This document shows, one piece after another, positions 7,856-16,563 of a DNA stretch of 64,000 nt. This DNA comes from Hymenobacter sp. APR13 (GTDB lineage: Bacteria > Bacteroidota > Bacteroidia > Cytophagales > Hymenobacteraceae). The position numbers and the translations under genes are program-made. Position 1 is the first letter of the stretch; each line of letters opens with the position of its first letter. The notes beneath the pieces were generated by a model, which was given only the letters and a program-made list of their open reading frames with translations, did not search any database and had not been told where the DNA came from. The stretch spans positions 3,839,001-3,903,000 of the forward strand of contig NZ_CP006587.1 of the NCBI RefSeq assembly GCF_000737515.1. Direction: 5' to 3'.

Positions 7856-9307
7856 CTACCGCCGCACGGGCGGCAGCAGGTCAATCAGGCCGTCCTCGCT
7901 GACTACCACGGCCAGGCAGGCGTAGCGGCTGCTTTCCACGTAGCGCAGGGCCGAGTTGTAGCGCGAGCCGCGGGAGGAGTCGCCTTTTTCGGTGGCGAGG
8001 CCGTCGAGGATGGCGCCGATGGCGTGGCAGGTGCCATCGGGCGCCACGAACACGGCCCCGTCGATGTTGGTGACCAGGCGCAGCACGGAGGGCGTCATCA
8101 GGCGCGGGGCCACCCGGAAGCACTGGCGCGTGAGGCGCACGGCCTCTTGGGCCGCGCCTTCCGAAATCACCAGAATGGTGCCGTTGGTTTGCTCGGTGGC
8201 GCGCTGCGTCAGCTCCCACAGATACGACACGGCATCGGTGCCGAGCTGCGGGAAAATCCGCTCCACGGCCCGGGCAAAGTTCTCGGCATCGACGCGGCCC
8301 TGCGGCAGGCGCGGCGTGTTCGATACCACCTTCATCATCACCTGTTCGTTGTGGCTCAGCTCCCAGCTGTAGTGGCGCGTGAAATGCACCGTAAACAGCG
8401 GCTCATACGCCGGGTCTTCCGGCGACACCAGATAGCCCAGCCCGAACACGTCGGTGGCATCGGACACCAGCGCGGTGCGGTCTTCGCTGAGCTCCAGCAG
8501 CTTGCGGATGCGGCGGTGGTCGCGCAGCGGAATGGGGCTTTCCAGGGTGAGCACCGGCACAATGGCCGGGTGGTGGCGGCGCGCGACCAGCATGGTGCCC
8601 ACGCCTTCGTCGCCTTCGTGGCGCAGGGCGGCAATGCCGTTGCAGGCGTCGTAGAGGCCGTGGGTGCCGGCGGCAGCGCGCAGCATAAAGCTGCGGCCGG
8701 CGGCGCGCAGCACCTCGTTGTAGTCGCGGTCCAGCACGGGCCGGTCGTCGTCGGTGTCGGACTCGCGCAGGGCGCGGCTGCAGTCGAGCAGAAACTCCTG
8801 CACGGCGGCGTGCACCAGGGAGGTGGGGCGGTTGCCAGGGCCCGGCACGGGCAGCGTGTAATAGGCCTGGTAGGCCTCGGTGGAAAGCTGCAGAATCACG
8901 ACCACCTGATAGCCGTAGAGGCTCACGGGCGGCGAGCAGAAGCTCAGGCGCTCTTCGCCGCGGCTGGCGGTCAGGGCTTCTAGGGTCTGCTCGGTGGCGC
9001 GGCGCAGCAGCTCATACCAGCGCAGCTTCTCGTACCGGTCGTGGTCGGCGGGGTGCAGGTGGTAGACCACTTCGCGCGGGCCGTCGGGCTCCAGGGCCAT
9101 GGCCCGGGCCTTCACGCCAGCAAAGTCGGCGGGCGTATAGCGCAGGGTGGCGGGCTCCACCACCACGGCCTGCGGCTCGTCGGTTTCGCGGGCCGAGGCC
9201 AGCCCCAGCAGGAACACCTCCGGTTTCAGCGTGCGGTCGAGCAGGTTGAAGATGCCTTCCGCAAACAGCTGGGCCGACACGCGGAAAAGGCTTTGGTGTT
9301 CCCACAT
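7856..9307 (-). CDS. Diadenylate-cyclase (DisA_N) domain protein with N-terminal sensor region
   Basis: 483 residues from ATG at 9307 (an in-frame TTG at 9340 is less likely). The C-terminal 140 residues resemble a DisA_N / DAC nucleotide-binding domain: DGAVFVAPDGTCHAIGAIL carries the DGA motif, and SSRGSRYNSALRYVESS sits where the RHR motif occurs. The first 340 residues are a soluble region probably equivalent to the DACNV-type sensor domain described with such cyclases. The family makes c-di-AMP from two ATP. The RHR histidine and second arginine are replaced by RYN here, so activity or product may differ. It is a single gene, convergent with the aldo/keto reductase. Confidence 0.75.
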   Translation of the reverse strand: MWEHQSLFRVSAQLFAEGIFNLLDRTLKPEVFLLGLASARETDEPQAVVVEPATLRYTPADFAGVKARAMALEPDGPREVVYHLHPADHDRYEKLRWYELLRRATEQTLEALTASRGEERLSFCSPPVSLYGYQVVVILQLSTEAYQAYYTLPVPGPGNRPTSLVHAAVQEFLLDCSRALRESDTDDDRPVLDRDYNEVLRAAGRSFMLRAAAGTHGLYDACNGIAALRHEGDEGVGTMLVARRHHPAIVPVLTLESPIPLRDHRRIRKLLELSEDRTALVSDATDVFGLGYLVSPEDPAYEPLFTVHFTRHYSWELSHNEQVMMKVVSNTPRLPQGRVDAENFARAVERIFPQLGTDAVSYLWELTQRATEQTNGTILVISEGAAQEAVRLTRQCFRVAPRLMTPSVLRLVTNIDGAVFVAPDGTCHAIGAILDGLATEKGDSSRGSRYNSALRYVESSRYACLAVVVSEDGLIDLLPPVRR

Positions 9308-9532
9308 CGAGGGGAGAATAGGGCTGGGCGAAGGTGGCAAAGAGGCAGGGAACAGAAGACGCGGGAGCGAGTAGATACGGGAAAAGGGATTCCGAAGATA
9401 GGCCGCTTGGGCACAACTTGCCGCCGGGAGAGCAACTTTCGGGCCTACGGGCGGTTGAGGCAGCAGGAAGCCCGCATTTTGCGTTGCAAAGCGCCGCCGG
9501 AACGCGTATCTTGAAGAGTAGTTGCCACCGCC

Positions 9533-9793
9533 ATGATTGCCTACTTTATCTTATCCGGAATTGGTTTTCTGTGCGCCTTCACGGTGCTGCCACTGGTTAC
9601 GGGCTATTGCGCCGTCAGCTACGGACGCTCGTTCTGGGGGTGGTTTGCGCTGGGATGGGCGCTGCCGGTGGTGTCCTTCTTTATTCTGGTGGCCCTCATT
9701 GCCCGCACCCAGCTCAACCCCGGCGAGCGGCTGTTGGCCGAAGCCAAGACCATTCTGGCGGAAGCCGCGGCCAAAGCAACTGTCAACGAGTAA
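9533..9793 (+). CDS. Small two-helix membrane protein, unknown function
   Basis: 86 residues with two hydrophobic segments, MIAYFILSGIGFLCAFTVLP and WFALGWALPVVSFFILVALI, separated by a short polar turn (CAVSYGRSFWG), then a soluble Ala/Lys-rich helix (NPGERLLAEAKTILAEAAAK). The YGRS.W.W.ALGWALPV pattern resembles small membrane proteins with a GRxxxxWxxLG loop, but I cannot name a family. ATG is used. It is flanked by a long palindrome just after its stop. Confidence 0.65.
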   Translation: MIAYFILSGIGFLCAFTVLPLVTGYCAVSYGRSFWGWFALGWALPVVSFFILVALIARTQLNPGERLLAEAKTILAEAAAKATVNE

Positions 9794-9796
9794 GCA

Positions 9797-9881
9797 GTAG
9801 CGCGAACTTTGCAGTTCGCGCCTCCGCGCCGTTCGGATGACTGCAACGGCGCGGGGACGCGAACTACAAAGTTCGCGCTAC
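9797..9881. repeat. Long palindrome GTAGCGCGAACTTTG..CAAAGTTCGCGCTAC
   Basis: An inverted repeat of about 85 bases: GTAGCGCGAACTTTGCAGTT pairs with its inverse ending GTTCGCGCTAC, and an inner CGCGCCGTT..AACGGCGCG stem is nested inside. It occupies almost all of the space between two convergent genes and could end transcription in both directions. Confidence 0.8.
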
Positions 9882-9898
9882 GATGCAGTCAACTTCCG

Positions 9899-11110
9899 TC
9901 AGCCGATACGCTGGGCAATGCTGCGGGCCACCCAGGCGCCGGTGCTGAAGCAGCCTTGCAGCAGATAGCCGCCGGTTGGGGCTTCCCAGTCCAGCATTTC
10001 GCCAGCCACGTAGGTGCCGGGGCGGCGGCGTAGCATCAGGTGCTCATCTACTTCTGACCAGGCCACGCCGCCGGCCGTGCTGATGGCCTCATCGAGTGGG
10101 CGCAACGCGTGTACGGGCAACGGCACGGCGCGCAGCAATTGGGCCAGGGCCTCGGGCGTGGCAGTGGCCTCGGGTGGGGCGGTTTCGCGCAGCAGCGTTG
10201 GGATGGGGTGGCTGAGGCGCAGGGTCTGGCGCAGGAAATCGGGGAGGGAGCGGCCGGCGCGGGGCTTCTGGAGCTTCTGCAGCAGTTGGGCGTCGGAGAG
10301 GTCGGGCTTGAGGTCGAGCAGGAGCGGGGCCGGGCTGCCCAGGGTTAGCGCCTCGCGGAGGGCGGGCGTGAGGGCGTATACGGGCGTGCCTTCCACGCCG
10401 TAGTCGGTCAGCATTACTTCGCCCCGCTCTAGGTGGCTGCCGCAGCGCAGCGCAATGTTCTTGAGGGGTGTGCGGCCCACTTTCGCCCGGAAGAACTCCG
10501 ACCACGCCACCTCGGCGCCGCAGTTGGCCGGCGCAAACGGCACGCACTGCACCCCGGCGGCCTGCAGCGCCGGCACCCACTGGCCGTCGGAGCCGGTTTT
10601 CTGCCAGCTGGCGCCGCCCAGGGCCAGCACGGTGGCGTCGGGGCTGAGGGTGAAGGTTTCGTTGGTGGCTTCGTTGCGCAGCTGCAGCCCGGTTTCGCCC
10701 GCGAAGCCCAGCCAGCGGTGGCGCAGGTGCAGCACCACGCCCAGCTCGCGCAGCCGTGCCACCCAGGCCCGCAGCAGATCGGCGGGCTTGTGCTGCTCCT
10801 GCGGAAACACCCGCCCGCTGCTGCCTACAAACGTGGCAATGCCCAGGTCGGCGGCCCAGTGGCGCAGGTCGGCGGCAGAGAAATGCGCCAACAGTTCCCG
10901 GAAAGCCGGCTGGCTGGCGCCGTAGCGGGCGGCAAAGCCTTCGGCTTCCTCGGAGTTGGTGAGGTTGAAACCGCCGTGCCCGGCCACCAGAAACTTGCGC
11001 CCCACCGTGGCCTGCGCCTCATACACGGCCACCTGCCAGCCAGCTTCCGCCAGCCGCTGGGCCGCCAGCAGCCCCGCTGGCCCGCCTCCTATGATGGCAA
11101 CGTGTTTCAT
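9899..11110 (-). CDS. NAD(P)/FAD-dependent oxidoreductase, HI0933/TIGR03862-like
   Basis: 403 residues from ATG at 11110, chosen because it begins directly with the FAD-binding GxGxxG segment MKHVAIIGGGPAGLLAAQRL. Other family signs are GRKFLVAGHGGFNLTNSE, the mid-domain FPQEQHKPADLLRAW, LALGGASWQKTGSDG and the C-terminal VAGEMLDWEAPTGGYLLQGC. The family is flavoproteins of the HI0933 superfamily; this one fits the flavo_PP4765-type branch by its end. A second HI0933 protein lies at 31643-32899 with a different branch signature. The exact reaction is unknown. Confidence 0.88.
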   Translation of the reverse strand: MKHVAIIGGGPAGLLAAQRLAEAGWQVAVYEAQATVGRKFLVAGHGGFNLTNSEEAEGFAARYGASQPAFRELLAHFSAADLRHWAADLGIATFVGSSGRVFPQEQHKPADLLRAWVARLRELGVVLHLRHRWLGFAGETGLQLRNEATNETFTLSPDATVLALGGASWQKTGSDGQWVPALQAAGVQCVPFAPANCGAEVAWSEFFRAKVGRTPLKNIALRCGSHLERGEVMLTDYGVEGTPVYALTPALREALTLGSPAPLLLDLKPDLSDAQLLQKLQKPRAGRSLPDFLRQTLRLSHPIPTLLRETAPPEATATPEALAQLLRAVPLPVHALRPLDEAISTAGGVAWSEVDEHLMLRRRPGTYVAGEMLDWEAPTGGYLLQGCFSTGAWVARSIAQRIG

Positions 11111-11133
11111 TTTTTGTGGTGGGGTGGTGGGGG

Positions 11134-11356
11134 GTGATGAGGTTATGGGGTGATGGGGAGAGAACGTCATTCCGAGTGCAGCGAGGAATCTCGCGTGCTG
11201 ACGTCTGAATAGCATTTCAACATCAGCACGCGAGATTCCTCGCTGCACTCGGAATGACAGTTAGCCTCAGGCGAGATTCCTCGTCACTGGCTTGATGCGC
11301 CACATGCTCGGAATGACGGCCTGACATTTCACCTCATCACCCCATAACCTCATCAC
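11134..11356. repeat. Nested inverted repeat around family B copy 2
   Basis: A perfect 22-base inverted repeat, GTGATGAGGTTATGGGGTGA.., lies at 11134-11155 and 11335-11356. Inside it is a family B hairpin at 11166-11258 (GTCATTCCGAGTGCAGCGAG with its inverse) and a partial further copy ending near 11317 (CTCGGAATGAC). It fills the 360 bases between the flavoprotein start and the antiporter start. Confidence 0.85.
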
Positions 11357-11470
11357 GTCTCACTCTAAAACCCAAAGGTAGGGCTGATTCGGCGTTGGGG
11401 GCGGTTTTGCCGTATAGAGCGGCATTGCCGGGCCGGGAACGGGTGTTCTGCGGGGGCCTGGCTTGCATGT

Positions 11471-12661
11471 ATGGGCTCTTATTCTATCCTCATCGGCCTC
11501 AGTACGGCCGTCATCCTGTCTTACCTCTTCGACCTGATTGCGCGGGCTACCAAGGTGCCGTCGGTGCTGATGCTGCTGCTCACGGGCATTGCCCTGCGCC
11601 AGGCCGCCGACTACTTCGACTTCACGCTGGCCATTCCGAAGGTGGTGCTGGAAATATTCGGTATCATCGGCCTGATTATGATTGTGCTGGAAGGCGCCCT
11701 TGATCTGGAGCTGACCCGCGAAAAAGCCCCGCTGATCCGCCGCTCGTTTCTGGCGGCGGTGCTGATGCTGGTGGTGCAGTCGGTGGCTATTGCGCTGCTG
11801 CTGCAGTGGTATTTGGGGGCCTCGTTTCAGACCTGCCTCGTAAATGCCGTGCCGCTGGCTGTTATCAGCTCGGCCATTGCCATTCCCAGCGTGGCCAACC
11901 TGATGGGCGAGAAGCAGGAGTTCATCGTGTACGAAAGCACGTTCTCGGACATCCTGGGCATCATGCTGTTCAACTTCGCGCTGCAGGACAATTTCGCGCA
12001 GGGTATTTCGGTAGTCACGTTCTCGCGCGACGTGGTGGCGGTGCTGGTGGTGGCGGTGCTGAGCACGGCGGCGCTGGCGTTTCTGCTGGGCCGCATCCGG
12101 CTGCACGTTAAGTTTTTCCTGATTCTGGCGTTTCTGGTGCTGCTCTACAGTGTGGCCAAAAAGCTGCACCTGTCGTCGTTGGTGCTGGTGCTGGTGTTTG
12201 GGCTGGCCGTGAACAACGCCTCCCTGATTCTGCGCGGCCCGCGCCTGCAGCGCTGGCTGCACCCTGAGCAGCTGGCCGCCGAGCTGCATCCGCTTAAAAG
12301 CATCACCGCCGAATCAGCCTTCCTGATCCGGACGTTCTTTTTCCTGCTGTTCGGTTTCAGCATCACGCTCAGCACGCTCATCAGTGGCACGCTGCTGCTG
12401 CAGGGCTTGCTGATTGTGGGCGTACTCACCGTCATCCGCTTCCTCTACCTGCGCTACGTCGCCAAGTCCGACCTGATTCCGGAGCTGTTCATTGCGCCCA
12501 AAGGCCTCATCACGGTGCTGCTGTTTTACAGCATCCCGGCCCGCCACCACCTCGGCGAAGTAGGCGAAAGCCTGCTGTTTGTGGTGATTCTACTAACCGG
12601 CGTGCTGATGATGATCGGCCTGCAGCTCACCAAGAAAGACCCACAGATAGGAGAGTATTAG
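11471..12661 (+). CDS. Cation:proton antiporter (CPA1/KefB-like membrane domain)
   Basis: A 396-residue polytopic membrane protein with about 11-12 hydrophobic segments, of the monovalent cation:proton antiporter family. The family core is visible in PSVLMLLLTGIALRQAAD, GLIMIVLEGALDLEL, and AIPSVANLMGEKQEFIVYES followed by TFSDILGIMLFNF, where the acidic residue of the transport site is expected. No C-terminal TrkA domain is present. The ion (Na+ or K+) cannot be told. It is divergent from the flavoprotein and convergent with the ClC gene. Confidence 0.88.
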   Translation: MGSYSILIGLSTAVILSYLFDLIARATKVPSVLMLLLTGIALRQAADYFDFTLAIPKVVLEIFGIIGLIMIVLEGALDLELTREKAPLIRRSFLAAVLMLVVQSVAIALLLQWYLGASFQTCLVNAVPLAVISSAIAIPSVANLMGEKQEFIVYESTFSDILGIMLFNFALQDNFAQGISVVTFSRDVVAVLVVAVLSTAALAFLLGRIRLHVKFFLILAFLVLLYSVAKKLHLSSLVLVLVFGLAVNNASLILRGPRLQRWLHPEQLAAELHPLKSITAESAFLIRTFFFLLFGFSITLSTLISGTLLLQGLLIVGVLTVIRFLYLRYVAKSDLIPELFIAPKGLITVLLFYSIPARHHLGEVGESLLFVVILLTGVLMMIGLQLTKKDPQIGEY

Positions 12662-12700
12662 GTGGGGTGATGGATTGGCGGAGTGGTGGGTTATAAGAAT

Positions 12701-12843
12701 GTCATGCAGAGCCGAGCGAAGCATCTCGCGTGCTGACGTTGCTTCACTAGCCCAGGGTTTAAACCCTGGGCTACGGAGCAGTTGTCGTTCACTTGTTTAG
12801 CAACGTCAGCACGCGAGATGCTTCGGCTGCGCCTCTGCATGAC
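12701..12843. repeat. Family B copy 3 with a second palindrome nested inside
   Basis: Outer arms GTCATGCAGAGCCGAGCGAA and inverse ending CTCTGCATGAC, with CATCTCGCGTGCTGACGTTG arms inside. A perfect palindrome TAGCCCAGGG TTTAAACCCTGGGCTA-type sequence is at 12748-12773. Further out, GAGTGGTGGGTTATA before the element pairs with TATAACCCACC after it. It lies between convergent genes. Confidence 0.85.
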
Positions 12844-12883
12844 GCTCTGTATAACCCACCCACCCACCACTCTACCACCTCGG

Positions 12884-14662
12884 CTACTCTGTTTCCTTGA
12901 GCAGCTGGCGGCGGTAGCCGGCCAGGATGCTGGATTTCAGCAGAAAGCCCACGTAGCGGCCCTGCGCCACCACGGGCAGCGCCGGCACGCCGAGCTGCTC
13001 CATGCAGCGCAGGGCATCCAGCAAAGAGTCGTCGGAATTGACGACGGCGGCCGGGTCGGTCATCAGGTCGCGCACGCGGGTGGTGGCGTAGTGGGCGTCG
13101 TCGAAGAGGGCGTCGCGCACGGTGTCGAGCGTGACGACGCCGACCAGCAGGCCGGCCTCATCCACCACCGGAAACAGGTTGCGGGTGGCGTGCCGGAACG
13201 TATCTACCAGCGTGCCCAGCGTGTCGTCGGGGTGCACGGGCACGAAGTCGGTTTGCACCAGGTTGTGTAGATCGAGCTGGGAGAGCAGGCTCCGGTCGCG
13301 GTCCTGGTGCACATACACGCCCTTTTGCACCAGCTTGCGGGTGTACACGGAGTAGGGCTCGAAGTAGCGGGTAATCAGGTACGACGAGCTGGTCACCACC
13401 ATCAGCGGCACAAACAGGGCGTAGCCGCCGGTGATTTCGGCAATCAAAAAGATGGCCGTGAGTGGGGCGTGCACCACGCCGGCCAGCACGCCGGCCATGC
13501 CCAGCACGATGAAATGCACCTCCGTGACGCTGGTCAGGCCGCTCAGGTTGATGAGCCGGGCAAACACGAAGCCCAGCAGCGCCCCCGCAAACAGCGACGA
13601 GCCAAACATGCCGCCATTGCCGCCGGCGCCCACCGTAATGGTGGTGGCAAACACTTTCAGTAGCATACTGGCCGCCGCCACGCCCAGCAGAATCCACACG
13701 TTTTCGTCGCGGTAGACGGCAAAGATGGAGCCGCTGACCAGGTCCTGGCCTTTGCCGGCCAGCAGCAGCTGCACGATGTTGTAGCCCTCGCCGTAGAGCG
13801 GCGGAAACAGAAACACCAGCACCCCCAGCGCCAGGCCGCCTAGCGCCACCTTGCGGAACGTGCCCGGCCAGCGCTCAAAAAACTTATCGGCCGCGAAGTA
13901 CACCCGGATCATATACACCGACAGCAGCGCCGTGCACAGCCCCAACATCAAGTAAAACGGTACCGCGTCCACGGGCCAGCTGGTGGTGATGAGCACGAAC
14001 GGCTGGCCTTCGAACAGGGCCTTGGACACCACCGTGGCCGTGGCCGTGGAAATCAGCAGCGGAATGAAGTAGGGCGCGGCCAGTTCGGAGAGCACCACTT
14101 CCACGGCAAACAGCACGCCCGCAATCGGGGAGTTGAAGATAGCCGCCACGCCGGCCGCCGCGCCGCAGCCCACCAGCAAGCGCCGCTCGCGCCGGCCCAC
14201 GCGCAGCAGCCGCCCCAGGTTGGAGCCCTGGGCGGCGCCCGTCACCGAAATCGGGGCTTCCAGACCCGCCGAGCCGCCAAACGAAACCGTGATAAAGGAG
14301 GTAATAAACTGCGAATACAGCTTGCTGCGCGGCACAATGCTGCCCTGCCGGGCAATGTTGTAGATGATGGGCCCCAAACCGCGGCTCAGGTTGCCATCCA
14401 GAAAATAGCGCGTGAAGAGCACCGACAGCGCAATGCCGATGATGGGGTAGAGAAACAGGGCAAACACGCGCTTTTCTTCCGGCACCCAGGCGTACAGCAG
14501 TTCCTGCGAGCGGTGCACCGAGTTTTTGAGCAGCACTGCCGTCAGGCCGGCCATCAGGCCCACCAGCACGCTCACCAGGATCAGGTACACCCGGTCGTTG
14601 ATATGGCGCAACCGCCACAGCAGCAAGGGGCTAAGAATCCGGTGAACAATATTCTTGGGCAT
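12884..14662 (-). CDS. ClC-family chloride channel/transporter with C-terminal CBS pair
   Basis: 592 residues from ATG at 14662. The membrane domain (about residues 1-430) has ClC signatures: SFGGSAGLEAPISVTGAA, with the gating Glu in GLEAP replacing the usual GREGP, GCGAAAGVAAIFNSPIAGV, and GAGGNGGMFGSSLFAGALLG. Residues about 460-590 form two CBS motifs (DFVPVHPDDTLGTLVDTF..; TRVRDLMTDPAAVVNSDDSL..), usually nucleotide-sensing. The family moves Cl- (or F-/other anions), as channels or Cl-/H+ exchangers. The longer frame to 14734 adds an unrelated leader. It is followed on the same strand, upstream side, by MscS; both may serve osmotic or ionic balance. Confidence 0.92.
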   Translation of the reverse strand: MPKNIVHRILSPLLLWRLRHINDRVYLILVSVLVGLMAGLTAVLLKNSVHRSQELLYAWVPEEKRVFALFLYPIIGIALSVLFTRYFLDGNLSRGLGPIIYNIARQGSIVPRSKLYSQFITSFITVSFGGSAGLEAPISVTGAAQGSNLGRLLRVGRRERRLLVGCGAAAGVAAIFNSPIAGVLFAVEVVLSELAAPYFIPLLISTATATVVSKALFEGQPFVLITTSWPVDAVPFYLMLGLCTALLSVYMIRVYFAADKFFERWPGTFRKVALGGLALGVLVFLFPPLYGEGYNIVQLLLAGKGQDLVSGSIFAVYRDENVWILLGVAAASMLLKVFATTITVGAGGNGGMFGSSLFAGALLGFVFARLINLSGLTSVTEVHFIVLGMAGVLAGVVHAPLTAIFLIAEITGGYALFVPLMVVTSSSYLITRYFEPYSVYTRKLVQKGVYVHQDRDRSLLSQLDLHNLVQTDFVPVHPDDTLGTLVDTFRHATRNLFPVVDEAGLLVGVVTLDTVRDALFDDAHYATTRVRDLMTDPAAVVNSDDSLLDALRCMEQLGVPALPVVAQGRYVGFLLKSSILAGYRRQLLKETE

Positions 14663-14839
14663 TGCTATGCAGCAAAAAGCGAAGCCTGCCAGCGACAGAG
14701 CCGGCAGGAATAATATCACAACGCAGGATAGCAAAAAAGCGGCGTCAGTGCCCCATAAAAAGGGAAAAATTCCGCCGCCAAGCGTTTTGCGCCGCCACTG
14801 GCCGGCACTTCTGCCCGAATGGCTTTAACTGGCCGCCGC

Positions 14840-15667
14840 CTATTGCGCCAGGTTGGGGGCCGGGTAGCCCGCCTGCAGCAGCATTGCCTTCACCTTCTGC
14901 ATCAGCTGGCTTTTCTGCTGCAGCGTGCCGCTGCGGTACTCCTCGGCCGAGGTCCAGAAGTACACCCGCAAATCAGCGGCGGTGCCGGCGGTTTTCTCCA
15001 GGATGATGTAGGGCTGCCGGCCTTCCAGGGCCTGCACTTCGGGTTGCTGGCGCAAGAAAGCCAGCAGCTGCTCCTGCACCCGGGCGGGGCTGCCGGCGGC
15101 GCCGTAGTCGACGCTCACCAGGAAATCTTGGCGCAGGTTGCCGTCGCGGGTGAAGTTGATGAGCGGCTCTTTGAGCACCAGGGAGTTGGGCAGGAACACA
15201 TGCTTGCCGTCGAAGGAGCGGATGAGCGTGGTGCGCAGGTTGAGGGCCTCCACGTGGCCCACCTGGTCTTTAATCTGCACGGTGTCGTTGATGTGGAAGG
15301 GGCGGTTGAAGGCCAGAATCACGCCGGCCAGGAAGTTCTCGGCAATGTCCTTGAAGGCAAAGCCCACGATGAACGCCGACAGCCCGGCCCCGGCCAGCAG
15401 CCCGCTCACAATACCCGACAAACCCACCACTTCCATGGCCAGCAGCAGGCCCAGCAGCATAAACACCCATTTGCTGATGCGGGTGAGGAAGTCGGCCAGG
15501 AGTGGGTCGTGGGAGCGGCGGCGCAGGCGGCTGCCCAGCAGGCCGCTCAGGCGGTTGGCAATGAAAATGGCCACTACCAGCAGCACCAGCGCCAGGGCCA
15601 GCTTGGGCAGCACATACAAAAACTGCTGCCAGTACGTGGACAACACCCGGTTCAGATCATTCAGCAT
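14840..15667 (-). CDS. Small-conductance mechanosensitive channel (MscS family)
   Basis: 275 residues with three N-terminal hydrophobic segments, the pore helix region GLLAGAGLSAFIVGFAFKDI, ENFLAGVILAFNRPFHINDTV (the MscS beta domain start), and a C-terminal alpha/beta domain (LRVYFWTSAEEY). The family opens under membrane tension to release solutes. Length and layout are standard. It precedes the ClC gene on the same strand with about 180 bases between, so co-transcription is possible but not shown. Confidence 0.93.
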   Translation of the reverse strand: MLNDLNRVLSTYWQQFLYVLPKLALALVLLVVAIFIANRLSGLLGSRLRRRSHDPLLADFLTRISKWVFMLLGLLLAMEVVGLSGIVSGLLAGAGLSAFIVGFAFKDIAENFLAGVILAFNRPFHINDTVQIKDQVGHVEALNLRTTLIRSFDGKHVFLPNSLVLKEPLINFTRDGNLRQDFLVSVDYGAAGSPARVQEQLLAFLRQQPEVQALEGRQPYIILEKTAGTAADLRVYFWTSAEEYRSGTLQQKSQLMQKVKAMLLQAGYPAPNLAQ

Positions 15668-15793
15668 ATACAGTCAGTCAGTAACTAAGTACCAAGGCAC
15701 AAGTACTGAGTAATGAGACCATAATCAACACCTGATGATCAGGTGGCTGAAGTAAATCTTACTACTCTATACTTCTGACTCGGTACTTAAAAT

Positions 15794-15826
15794 CAAGCGC
15801 CCCGCGGCACAAGCCGGCGGGGCGTT
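15794..15826. terminator. Bidirectional hairpin AAGCGCCCCGC..GCGGGGCGTTT
   Basis: GC-rich stem with A-rich and T-rich shoulders upstream of mscS and downstream of the small membrane gene at 15865. It can end transcription of the minus-strand gene that stops at 15865. Confidence 0.6.
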
Positions 15827-15864
15827 TGGGTGGTTCTACGCAAAAGAGGGCGGGGCAGGTTCGG

Positions 15865-16206
15865 CTAGTGGCTTGCCGGGCGGTTGAGCCAGCGCCAGAA
15901 AATCAGCCCGCCCAGGCCGTAGGCCACCACATCGAGCCAGTCGGCGGTGTAGGTGCGCGGGCGCAGCCGCGGCAGCAGCAGCTCAAAAACCAGGGCGACA
16001 CTTAGCCAGGTGCTCACTACCCAGCTGCCGGGCAGCACGAAAGCGGGCTGCCGGAAATACAGGCGCCGCATGAGGCTGAGCGCCACGGTAAGCAGCAGCG
16101 GCAGGGCCAGCACGTCGGCCAGGTGCGAGTTGAGGGCGGCGGGCAGCGCCCAGGTGCGCCCGTGGCGGGCAAGCCGCGCAAGCAGGTAGAGGACGGCCAG
16201 CGCCAT
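15865..16206 (-). CDS. Small VanZ-like polytopic membrane protein, function unknown
   Basis: At least 113 residues from ATG at 16206, with four hydrophobic stretches (MALAVLYLLARLA; LADVLALPLLLTVALSLM; SWVVSTWLSVALVFELLL; WLDVVAYGLGGLIFWRWL). The hydrophobic pattern and YTADWLDVVAYGLGGLIF resemble VanZ-like and so-called magnesium citrate transporter annotations in Bacteroidota, but neither label is proven. Residues PPELRHPLF in frame before the ATG look native; a CTG at 16245 overlapping the TGA of the preceding gene could be the true start, which would make the pair translationally coupled. Confidence 0.65.
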   Translation of the reverse strand: MALAVLYLLARLARHGRTWALPAALNSHLADVLALPLLLTVALSLMRRLYFRQPAFVLPGSWVVSTWLSVALVFELLLPRLRPRTYTADWLDVVAYGLGGLIFWRWLNRPASH

Positions 16207-16241
16207 AAACAGCGGGTGGCGCAGTTCCGGCGGCCACCACG

Positions 16242-16547
16242 TCAGCCCGCGAGCATTGCCACCAGCCATAGCAGAAACGAAACGATGGCGCCGAACACCA
16301 GCTGCCCGCCCCGGACAATATGCTTGAAAAAGCGCAGCACCGGGCCGTCGTCGGGCTTGAGCTCTAGGCGCATAAACGACGGCAGCGGCTTGTCGGCCAG
16401 CTCCTGCCGCTTCTGCTCGCTCCGCATGCGGGGCGCGTCGAGGTAGAGGCCGCACCGCTCGCAACGGTCGGTAGCCTGCTGCTGCCACGGGCTCCAGAAC
16501 CCGCAATGCGGGCATTTCTTGGTGGCCATCAGCGGAGGTTGGTTCAT
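16242..16547 (-). CDS. Small zinc-ribbon protein with C-terminal membrane anchor
   Basis: 101 residues. Two Cys pairs, CPHCGF at about residue 12 and CERCGLYL at about 29, form a zinc ribbon of the double-zinc-ribbon type. The C-terminus is one hydrophobic helix (LVFGAIVSFLLWLVAMLAG). The -7 box TACCTTTG ends 5 bases before the ATG, supporting the start. It is followed directly by, and probably co-transcribed with, the small VanZ-like gene. The role is unknown. Confidence 0.75.
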   Translation of the reverse strand: MNQPPLMATKKCPHCGFWSPWQQQATDRCERCGLYLDAPRMRSEQKRQELADKPLPSFMRLELKPDDGPVLRFFKHIVRGGQLVFGAIVSFLLWLVAMLAG

Positions 16548-16552
16548 GCCGG

Positions 16553-16560
16553 CAAAGGTA
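16553..16560 (-). promoter_or_regulatory. -7 box TACCTTTG before the zinc-ribbon gene
   Basis: Exact TAnnTTTG match on the minus strand. It is followed by CCGGC and then the ATG, the same 13-base arrangement as before the GTG at 5847. Confidence 0.5.
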
Positions 16561-16563
16561 AGA

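Noticed and set aside
11360..12289. A 309-codon minus-strand frame opposite the antiporter
   Set aside because: Gln/His-rich translation of the opposite strand of a membrane protein gene; no motif.
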